Assembly: GCF_030123505.1 (NCBI RefSeq)
Contig: NZ_CP126115.1
Span: 3,982,001 to 4,046,000 of the forward strand
Length of the DNA: 64,000 bases
From: Neobacillus sp. YX16
Lineage (GTDB): Bacteria > Bacillota > Bacilli > Bacillales > Cytobacillaceae
Reading direction: 5' to 3'
How positions within the stretch are numbered: the stretch's first letter is position 1; the number at the start of each line of letters is the position of its first letter. A program made the translations under genes and the position numbers. Under the pieces are notes generated by a model. The model had not been told where the DNA came from. It searched no databases and saw only the letters and a program-made list of their open reading frames with translations. Below, in pieces: positions 57,454 to 64,000 of the stretch.

Positions 57454-58347
57454 TTATCCTACAACACTTTCAAGGCTATTCTCAATATCATAATCTTTTT
57501 TCTTTCCTTCAAGCCAAGTAGTGTACTCTGATTCCATTTTTTCATCTATTAATGTTTCTTTTATTGCAGCCTTACTATCATCAAAATTTGCCTCTTTTGC
57601 TTCCTTTTTCTCTTCAACCTTAATAATATGATACCCATAATCAGATTTTACTGGCTCACTGATTTCATTTATTGGAAGCGAAAAAGCTACATCTTCAAAT
57701 TCTGTTACCATTGTACCTCTAGGGAAAAATCCAAGCTCTCCACCATTTTCCTTGGAACCTTCATCCGTTGAGTATTCCTTTGCTAATTCTGCAAAATCGG
57801 CTCCATCCGCTAGCTTTTGTTTAATTTCTTTAGCAGTTGCTTCATCTTTAATTAGAATATGGCTTGCTTTTACTTGTTCTGCTTCACCAAGAGAATCTTT
57901 ATTTTCATCAAAATAAGTCTTTAACTCTTCATCAGTAATTTCTATTTGTGGTTCAATTAATTTACGCATGGTCAAATAGTTTTTAAGATCTTCTTTTAGA
58001 ACATCGACGGTGGTATTATTTGAAGCCAGTACCTGTTCAAAAGCTTCCTCTCCGCCATAAGACTCCTTTAATTTGTCCACTTCTTTATTCAATTCTTCAT
58101 CTGAAATCGTTATGTTTTGTTTTTTAGCTTCAGAGGCAACAATTTTATCAGCTATCAATTGTTCCACCGTTGCAGCTCCATATTGCTTCACCATCACATT
58201 ATACAATTCATCTTTACTGATAGCATCACCATTAATTTTTGCAATTGCTTTATCGTTTGATAACGCTAAGCTTAGAAAAACACCTATTGCGAGTATGAGT
58301 ACTCCTATAACGAAAACTAATTTCTTATTTTGCTTGATAAAAACCAT
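57454..58347 (-). CDS. PrsA/SurA-like peptidyl-prolyl isomerase, membrane-anchored
   Basis: 297 aa. One N-terminal membrane segment (LVFVIGVLILAIGVFLSLALS) without a lipobox Cys, so it is a signal anchor or secreted form. Residues 38-130 are a SurA_N chaperone region. Residues 160-255 form a parvulin rotamase domain: VKASHILIKDEATAKEIKQ, FAELAKEYSTDEGSKENGGELGFFPRGTMV, FEDVAFSLPINEISEPVKSDYGYHIIKV. It assists folding of exported proteins on the trans side of the membrane. It neighbours an HtrA protease, a natural partner in secretion-stress quality control. Confidence 0.88.
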   Translation of the reverse strand: MVFIKQNKKLVFVIGVLILAIGVFLSLALSNDKAIAKINGDAISKDELYNVMVKQYGAATVEQLIADKIVASEAKKQNITISDEELNKEVDKLKESYGGEEAFEQVLASNNTTVDVLKEDLKNYLTMRKLIEPQIEITDEELKTYFDENKDSLGEAEQVKASHILIKDEATAKEIKQKLADGADFAELAKEYSTDEGSKENGGELGFFPRGTMVTEFEDVAFSLPINEISEPVKSDYGYHIIKVEEKKEAKEANFDDSKAAIKETLIDEKMESEYTTWLEGKKKDYDIENSLESVVG

Positions 58348-58368
58348 TCTATTATTTGCTCCCTTAGG

Positions 58369-59790
58369 TTATTTCGCTAGCTTAACGTTCACTGTGGTAA
58401 GCTTTCCATCACGATATACTTCAAATTTAACTACATCGCCAATTTTTACATCAGAATACAAAAATTTTCTTAATTCTGAGGAGTTGGCGATTTTTGTACC
58501 ATTCATGGTAACAATCACATCCTGTGCTTCTAAACCACCATTAGCTGCTGCGGAGTTTGGTTCAACCGCTGTAATCATTACCCCTTCTTTGACACTTTCA
58601 GGAAGGTTCTCCCAATATAATTGCGGCACTTCTGTTAAATCAGCAAGTCCCACACCAAGATATGGTCTCTCTACCTTTCCGTCCTCAATTAATTCATTCA
58701 CAATTGGAAGAAGGTCATTACTTGGAATTGCGAAGCCCAACCCTTCTACTCCGCTTTCAGAAATTTTCAAGCTATTGATTCCTATCACTAAACCTTCAGG
58801 GTTAATTAACGCACCGCCACTATTTCCTGGATTAATCGCAGCATCTGTTTGAATGACATTTGTTTCCCAATTTCCTGCAGAGGTAGAAACCGCGATACTC
58901 CTATTGATTGCACTCACTATTCCTTCGGTTACCGTTCTAGCAAAATCAAGTCCAAGCGGGTTTCCGATTGCATATACTTGGTCACCTGGCCTTAGTGTGG
59001 AAGAATCACCAAACTGTGCAATGGCCTCAACGTGTTTACTATCAATTTTCAAAACTGCTAAATCCGTTAAGGCATCCGTTCCAACAATTTCTGCACTTAC
59101 CTTTTCTCCGTTATATAACGATACCTCTAGTTTAGTAGCACCCTCCACAACGTGGTTATTGGTTACAATGTAGGCAATATCATTATTCTTTTGAAAAATA
59201 ACCCCTGAGCCTGTACCACTCTCAACATTTTGAGATGAACTTTTCCCATAAAATCCTTGGCTTTGACGCTGTTGATAATTGACAATTCCAACTATCGTTT
59301 TTGACAGCTGCTCTACAGTATCTGCAATGGAAGAGGAAGACTTTGCAGATGTTGGCTGTGCCGTTACGGTATTCACTTCTGAATTTGCGTTTTGCTGGGA
59401 AATACCTATGGTTTGTTTTTCATCAGCTTGTTGGAAATTATCCAAGTAATTGGTGTATGGGAGAACGGTCAATGTCAACACAGATCCCACCACACCTGCT
59501 GCTACCATCGAGGCAAAACCTTTTACCTTCTTTCTCTTTTTCTTTGTATTGTTTTTAAACTCTACACGTTTTGTAGGTTGTTCAGTCACTATTTCTTCTT
59601 CGTTTTTCTCTACTTCCAATTCCTCCGCTCTTCCTACTGGCTCGTTATCTGTAAGTACGTTTTCTTCTACATACTGTGTCTCTGGTTCTTCTTCCGGATT
59701 GTTTTTGTTATCATAAACATCTGAAATTTCGTCTGATGTATTTTGAAGATTTTTCTCATTCTCTTTTTCGAATTCATCTTTGTAATTCAT
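58369..59790 (-). CDS. HtrA/DegP-type membrane serine protease
   Basis: 473 aa. An acidic cytoplasmic N-terminus of about 95 residues is followed by one membrane segment (FASMVAAGVVGSVLTLTVL), a linker, the S1C protease domain with His (VTNNHVVEGATKL), Asp (ALTDLAVLKID) and Ser (INPGNSGGALINPEG), and one PDZ domain (about 375-465, YLGVGLADLTEV... PNSAAANGGLEAQDVIV). It degrades misfolded exported proteins at the membrane surface. AAAGGAG precedes the ATG. A two-component system follows upstream on the same strand, with a terminator between. Confidence 0.92.
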   Translation of the reverse strand: MNYKDEFEKENEKNLQNTSDEISDVYDNKNNPEEEPETQYVEENVLTDNEPVGRAEELEVEKNEEEIVTEQPTKRVEFKNNTKKKRKKVKGFASMVAAGVVGSVLTLTVLPYTNYLDNFQQADEKQTIGISQQNANSEVNTVTAQPTSAKSSSSIADTVEQLSKTIVGIVNYQQRQSQGFYGKSSSQNVESGTGSGVIFQKNNDIAYIVTNNHVVEGATKLEVSLYNGEKVSAEIVGTDALTDLAVLKIDSKHVEAIAQFGDSSTLRPGDQVYAIGNPLGLDFARTVTEGIVSAINRSIAVSTSAGNWETNVIQTDAAINPGNSGGALINPEGLVIGINSLKISESGVEGLGFAIPSNDLLPIVNELIEDGKVERPYLGVGLADLTEVPQLYWENLPESVKEGVMITAVEPNSAAANGGLEAQDVIVTMNGTKIANSSELRKFLYSDVKIGDVVKFEVYRDGKLTTVNVKLAK

Positions 59791-59929
59791 ACACGTTCTT
59801 CTCCTTTACACTAAAATTTGTGTAATTAATTATCTTACTTATAATTTAGCCCATAATTATGAAAAAATTGTTAACAAACTATAACGGGAATTGGAAATTA
59901 TTAAGAAAAAAGTCGGATATTTAAAAAAA

Positions 59930-59956
59930 TAAAAACAGCAGGAATTTCCCTGCTGC
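59930..59956 (-). terminator. Terminator of the two-component operon
   Basis: Minus-strand CAGCAGG, GAAATT, CCTGCTG, TTTTTATTTTT. Confidence 0.85.
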
Positions 59957-61381
59957 CTACTGTTTGAAGGTAATAGTAAATTTTGTACCTTTTCCTTTTT
60001 CACTTTGTACATCAATCTCTCCATTATGAAGAAGCACCAACTGCTTTACAATCGATAGACCTAGACCAAATGCCCCATAAGGATTACTCGTTCTAGAAAT
60101 ATCTGCTTTGTAAAAACGACGCCATATATTTTCGACTTCACTTGGGTCTATGCCAATACCAGTGTCTTCTACTTCAATAATTGTATTTTGCTTTTCTTTT
60201 CTTCCTCTAAGCCAAATCGTACCATCTGAAGTAAATTGGATGCTGTTCTTGGTAATATTAATTAATATTTGAACAAGACGGTCATAGTCAGCATTAACCA
60301 TCACCTCTTCGTCCGCATCAACGATGATTTGTACATTTTTCTCTGCAGCCTGTACGGTTAACTGCTCTTGGATAATTTCTAATAGTTCAAACAACTGTAT
60401 ATCTTCCCTAAATAACTGAATTTGATTCGAGCGGATTTTTTCATAATCAAGGTTTTCATTGACAAGTCGCATGAGTCGTTTTGCTTCATGACTCACTAAA
60501 TTGATACCACGATCCCGATCCTCTTCAGGAATCATGTCATTTTTCAAGCCTTCAATAACCCCGCTTATGGTGGTTAACGGCGTCCGCATTTCATGAGAAA
60601 CATCGGCCATGAATTGACGTCTACGATTCTCCAGTGCGTCAATTTCCTCCATCGAATGGTTTAATTTTTTCACCATATGGTTAAAGTCATTTGCTAACTC
60701 ACCAATTTCATCAAAATTAGAGGACGGTACGTGTACATGATAATCTCCAGCTGATACAAGCGAAGTCGCTTCTCGGAGCCGTTTAATCCGGTTCACATGA
60801 ATTTTTGAAAGAAGCCAGCTGAGTAAAAATGAAACACCTAATGCAATGAGGATGGTATAAATTAAAAATTGATTCACTTGACGGATCATTACACTTGACC
60901 CACTGATGGGCGAGGTTAACAATATCCCACCCACAAACCTGTCGCGATTATCTATATAGGGTAAAACAACAAAGGTCACACCGTCTTGATCAAATCGTTT
61001 ATAATCGCTCTGAACAATGATGGTTTTACCATCTGTAATCTTCTCCCACTCTGAAGGTTTCAACTCGATGGCAGGCCCGTTTCTACCGACAGCATAAAGA
61101 TTGGCCTCTTGATCAAACATACTAAAACTAATTTTTCTCGAACGTAATACATTGCTGTATTGGTTGATTATCTGATCCGTTGCGATTGGATTCCGTTCAA
61201 TATCAGAAATGATGGCTTCACCATAAGAAATCAATTCGTCTGCTTTATTCTCATAAACCAAGTTACCGACATAGTGAGCAAACAATAGACTTAAGACAAG
61301 AAATGCGACAATAATTATACTAATGTGGCTGATAAACTGTTGAGAAAAATATTTAATTCTTATCTGTTTGAATCGACTCAT
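59957..61381 (-). CDS. HAMP-containing sensor histidine kinase
   Basis: 474 aa from ATG 61381. Two membrane segments (about 18-40 and 165-188) enclose an extracytoplasmic sensor of about 125 residues. Then a HAMP domain (LSKIHVNRIKRLREATSLVSAGDY), HisKA with the phospho-His in FMADVSHEMRTPLTTISG, and HATPase: N box ILINITKNSIQF, G1 VEDTGIGIDPSEV, G2 GAFGLGLSIVKQL. The gene overlaps the response regulator by 29 bp. The location beside an HtrA protease suggests, but does not prove, a role in envelope or secretion stress; the sequence is not close to CssS as I recall it. Confidence 0.9.
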   Translation of the reverse strand: MSRFKQIRIKYFSQQFISHISIIIVAFLVLSLLFAHYVGNLVYENKADELISYGEAIISDIERNPIATDQIINQYSNVLRSRKISFSMFDQEANLYAVGRNGPAIELKPSEWEKITDGKTIIVQSDYKRFDQDGVTFVVLPYIDNRDRFVGGILLTSPISGSSVMIRQVNQFLIYTILIALGVSFLLSWLLSKIHVNRIKRLREATSLVSAGDYHVHVPSSNFDEIGELANDFNHMVKKLNHSMEEIDALENRRRQFMADVSHEMRTPLTTISGVIEGLKNDMIPEEDRDRGINLVSHEAKRLMRLVNENLDYEKIRSNQIQLFREDIQLFELLEIIQEQLTVQAAEKNVQIIVDADEEVMVNADYDRLVQILINITKNSIQFTSDGTIWLRGRKEKQNTIIEVEDTGIGIDPSEVENIWRRFYKADISRTSNPYGAFGLGLSIVKQLVLLHNGEIDVQSEKGKGTKFTITFKQ

Positions 61382-62054
61382 CAAACTTATAACCTACCCC
61401 CCATACAGTGTGAAAGAATGGCTGGGATGCAGTTTCTACTTTTTTTCGCAGTCGCTTAATATGAACATCTACTGTCCGTTCATCACCGTAAAATTGATAT
61501 CCCCAAACCCGTTCAAGCAGCTGTTCTCTCGAAAAAACCTGCCGTGGATGTTCCACCATATAATATAAGAGATCAAACTCTTTTGGCGTAAGATTTGTAA
61601 TTGGTACCCCATTAACAAGCACTTCACGGGTATTTTTACTAATTTTAAAATGTTCCGTCTGTAGGAAATCCTCAGCTTGAGCACTCACTTGCGTTTGATA
61701 TCTGCGTGTGACCGCTTTGATTCTTGCCATAAGAGTAAGCGGGCTAAAAGGCTTGGTCACATAGTCATCTGCTCCCATTTCAAGACCGAGGACTTGATCT
61801 GACTCTGTATCCTTCGCAGTCAGCATAATAATTGGCACCGTATATTTTTCCTCTCTAATTTTCCGGCAAATGGTTACTCCCTCCATTCCTGGCAGCATCC
61901 AATCGACAATCAAAGCATCCCATGTTCCTGTTTTGAATGTATTGTATCCTTCAAGTCCATCATTGACAAAGGTACCTTCAATTCCTTCCTTTGCAAAAAA
62001 CATTTCTATCATCGAACACACACTTGTATTATCTTCAATCACGAGTATTTTCAA
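61353..62054 (-). CDS. OmpR/PhoB-family response regulator
   Basis: 233 aa from a TTG start with AGGAG upstream. Receiver domain with acidic pocket E7/D8, phospho-acceptor D51 (ALIVDWMLPGMEG), T in IIMLTAKDTES and K in DDYVTKPFSPL. The C-terminal winged helix has LTPKEFDLLYYMVEHPRQVFSREQLLERVWGY and DERTVDVHIKRLRKKVE. It is the partner of the overlapping sensor kinase gene. Confidence 0.92.
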   Translation of the reverse strand: MKILVIEDNTSVCSMIEMFFAKEGIEGTFVNDGLEGYNTFKTGTWDALIVDWMLPGMEGVTICRKIREEKYTVPIIMLTAKDTESDQVLGLEMGADDYVTKPFSPLTLMARIKAVTRRYQTQVSAQAEDFLQTEHFKISKNTREVLVNGVPITNLTPKEFDLLYYMVEHPRQVFSREQLLERVWGYQFYGDERTVDVHIKRLRKKVETASQPFFHTVWGVGYKFDESIQTDKN

Positions 62055-62181
62055 AATCCGTCAACTCCTAGCAAAATCACTTCTTTTCTTCAGTTTATAC
62101 GATTTTTGTCTCATATCAACTATATCGCAAAAACTTCCCGGCTATTTAATAATTTGTTCATAGTTTGTTAATATACCCGCG

Positions 62182-62216
62182 AAAAAGAGGCCTGGAAATA
62201 TGTCCAGACCTCAAAA
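62182..62216 (-). terminator. Terminator of the reductase-hydratase operon
   Basis: Minus-strand GAGGTCTGGA, 6-nt loop, TCCAGGCCTC, TTTTT. Confidence 0.8.
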
Positions 62217-62234
62217 TACTTACTTGTGAAAGAT

Positions 62235-63209
62235 TTATGGTTCTAATATTAACTTCCCTGTCGTTTTTCTTGATTGTAATAACACATGTACATTTGCCGC
62301 TTCCACTAACGGGAACACGCCGCCAATCGTAAGCTTTAGTTTTCCTTCCCCAAGATAGGTAAGTAATTCTACTAAACTAGTCTGCAGCAACTCAGGTTTT
62401 CTCATTATCTGCGGCAGGAAAAAGCCGATAACAGACTGATTTCGAGCCATCAGTGAAGACGGATACATTCTGCTCTGCTCTCCGCTTGCTGCACCAAATA
62501 CAACAAGTCGGCCAAAGGTGGCTAGACATTTTAATGTTTTATTGAAAACATCGCCGCCAACCATCTCAAGTGCAACATCTACTCCTTTGCCGCCAGTTGC
62601 TTCAAGAACCTGTTCTACCCAGTTTGATTCACTGTAGTTAATCAGGACATCTGCACCCATTTTGCGGGCTAGTTCTAATTTTTCAGGAGAGCTTGCGGTT
62701 GCAATGATTTTCCCAGCACCAAACAGCTTAGCTAATTGTACAGAAAGAGTTCCAACACCACCAGCGGCTGCGTGAATAAGAACAGTTTCCCCTTTCTCCA
62801 AACGTCCCATCGTTTTTAAAACATGATAGGCACTTAACCCTTGGAGCGGTAATGCTGCAGCATTCTGAAAGTCTAATTGCTCAGGAATCGGAATCAGTGA
62901 GCGCTCGTCAGCAAGCGCAAATTCTGAATATCCTCCTGATTCGATTAGCGTAACAGCCCTCATCCCCGGCTTAACACCGGTTACTTTTTCGCCGACAGCT
63001 GTAACCACTCCAGCAATTTCAGCTCCTGGAATAAATGGAAGAGGGGTTTTAACGACATATTGTCCCTCTCTTCTTGCTGTATCTGCATAATTGACGCCAA
63101 TTGCTTTTATTTCAATTAGTACCTCACGCCCTGTTGGAACGGGTCTATCAATCTCAATAATCTCTAATACTTCAGGTCCGCCAAATTTTTGTAATTGAAC
63201 TGCTTTCAT
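62235..63209 (-). CDS. NADPH:quinone reductase-like MDR enzyme
   Basis: 324 aa. GroES-like half: MKAVQLQKFGGPEVLEIIEI, IKAIGVNYADTARREGQY, PFIPGAEIAGVVTAVGE. Rossmann half: LIHAAAGGVGTLSVQLAKLFGAGKIIATASS and MGADVLINYSESNWVEQV. No structural zinc cysteines, as in QorA. The ATG has GGGAG upstream, and the gene follows an enoyl-CoA hydratase with 15 bp between, forming an operon possibly for acyl-CoA or enone metabolism. Confidence 0.9.
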   Translation of the reverse strand: MKAVQLQKFGGPEVLEIIEIDRPVPTGREVLIEIKAIGVNYADTARREGQYVVKTPLPFIPGAEIAGVVTAVGEKVTGVKPGMRAVTLIESGGYSEFALADERSLIPIPEQLDFQNAAALPLQGLSAYHVLKTMGRLEKGETVLIHAAAGGVGTLSVQLAKLFGAGKIIATASSPEKLELARKMGADVLINYSESNWVEQVLEATGGKGVDVALEMVGGDVFNKTLKCLATFGRLVVFGAASGEQSRMYPSSLMARNQSVIGFFLPQIMRKPELLQTSLVELLTYLGEGKLKLTIGGVFPLVEAANVHVLLQSRKTTGKLILEP

Positions 63210-63224
63210 GTAAAAACTCCCTTT

Positions 63225-64000
63225 CTACCTGCCTTTATATACTGGATTTCTTTTTTCCTTAAAGGCAGCGACGCCTTCCTTATGGTCTTCTGTTTGAACC
63301 ATTAAAACTTGTGTAAGCCGCTCTTCTTCAAGGATTTCTTCGAGTGTTGCGTTGAAGGAATGGTCTACTAATTTCTTTTGTTTACCAAATGCTTTTCCAG
63401 GGCCCTGCGCTAAATTCAGCGCTATTTTCGTTGTTTCCTCTTGGAGTCTCTCTAATGAGAATAAAGCATTAATCACGCCTAATTGGTAGAGACGCTTTGC
63501 AGGGATGGGTTCTGCACTAAAGAAAAACTGCTTGGCTAGGTGTGGTCCAATTAGCTTCGGAAGGAAATAAGACCCTCCACCATCAGATACGAGACCTACC
63601 TTCGAGAAGCTAAGGGCAAATTTACTATCCTCAGCCGCAACAATCATGTCACACGCTAACGCTAAATTGAAACCAGCCCCTGCCGCAAAGCCATGTACAG
63701 AAGCGATAATCGGTTTTTCTACATCCTTCATTAATAGAATGAGCTCATTTAATTTACCTATGTGTTCATAGGTTTGATTCCCATCAGCCTGTCCCATTGT
63801 TTTCACATCACCGCCAGCACTAAAAGCGCGGCCAGACCCGGACAAAACAATTACCTGTACATCAAGATCATTTTTTGCTTCATGAAGTGCGGCTTTCAAT
63901 CCTAGAATCATATCCGAACTAAATGCATTCAAAGTCTCTGGACGGTTCAATGTTAAGGACAAAACTGGTCCTAGCTTTTCAACTAATAAGTCATTATTCT
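63225..64000 (-). CDS. Enoyl-CoA hydratase/isomerase family protein (5' end outside window)
   Basis: The frame is open to the window edge and contains NDLLVEKLGPVLSLTLNRPE upstream of the first internal TTG, so the true start lies beyond 64000. Crotonase signatures: SGRAFSAGGDVKTMG (oxyanion-hole Gly), KPIIASVHGFAAGAGFNLALACDMIVAAED and FSKVGLVSDGGGSYFLPKLIG. The last segment has Asp in SDGGGS where hydratases usually have Glu-Gly-Gly... and one catalytic Glu is therefore not certain, so it may be an isomerase type. It probably acts in fatty-acid or aromatic-acid degradation together with the downstream reductase. Confidence 0.88.
   Translation of the reverse strand, partial: NNDLLVEKLGPVLSLTLNRPETLNAFSSDMILGLKAALHEAKNDLDVQVIVLSGSGRAFSAGGDVKTMGQADGNQTYEHIGKLNELILLMKDVEKPIIASVHGFAAGAGFNLALACDMIVAAEDSKFALSFSKVGLVSDGGGSYFLPKLIGPHLAKQFFFSAEPIPAKRLYQLGVINALFSLERLQEETTKIALNLAQGPGKAFGKQKKLVDHSFNATLEEILEEERLTQVLMVQTEDHKEGVAAFKEKRNPVYKGR

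Noticed and set aside
59957..62054. Naming the two-component system CssRS because of the neighbouring HtrA gene
   Set aside because: The kinase sequence does not resemble B. subtilis CssS as I recall it; only the context is similar.

Overview
The window is low-GC Bacillaceae chromosome. Evidence: AT-rich codon use, strong AGGAGG-type ribosome binding sites, frequent TTG/GTG starts, a sporulenol-type squalene-hopene cyclase next to DUF2515 and CBO0543-like genes, an ExoA nuclease, PpiB, a PrsA-like foldase and an HtrA protease beside a two-component system. The genus cannot be fixed from sequence alone.

Layout. (1) 1-3.3 kb is the end of an integrated element: an Ltp-family superinfection-exclusion-like protein, small unknown proteins and a tyrosine recombinase directly beside the 3' end of tRNA-Leu(CAA). 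(2) 3.38-4.61 kb is an eleven-gene tRNA cluster on the minus strand. (3) 4.9-12.4 kb looks like core genome: small ORF, methyltransferase, exoA, divergent polysaccharide deacetylase, ppiB, a candidate small RNA (8.83-8.95 kb), a CBO0543-like/DUF2515 pair and the cyclase. (4) 12.4-50.9 kb is an accessory segment with four insertion sequences (two copies of one IS110-family element, one other IS110-family element, one IS3-family element), several broken genes, many regulator-plus-target pairs (XRE/LysE exporter, Rrf2/NmrA-type reductase, LysR/MFS plus nitronate monooxygenase, TetR/thioesterase, TetR/short-chain dehydrogenase, MocR/PhzF), a run of electrophile or xenobiotic oxidoreductases, and a pectate lyase with a catabolite-response site. 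(5) 50.9-64 kb is again core-like: Mug glycosylase, YitT, NhaC antiporter, aldo-keto reductase, ABC-F protein with an attenuator leader, foldase, HtrA, two-component system, quinone reductase and enoyl-CoA hydratase (cut by the window edge).

The most unusual signal is an interspersed, non-coding, structured repeat family of about 16 copies. All copies lie in one orientation and only within the accessory segment (13.3-49.5 kb). Each is built as direct repeat (core GCACCCGTTAG), hairpin, second direct repeat, conserved tail TTCTTCACAA. Hairpin arms differ between copies with compensating changes. The IS3 element and at least one of the two related IS110-family copies sit inside such repeats; the IS110 copies are flanked by CT on both sides, which recalls IS621 landing in REP elements through a bridge RNA.

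Other regulatory observations: a leader peptide with competing stems in front of a GNAT acetyltransferase; a leader peptide and two terminators in front of the ABC-F gene; a three- to four-fold 79-bp tandem array carrying a TetR-like operator; and a candidate small RNA sharing words with the 5' non-coding region of the second type of IS110 element.
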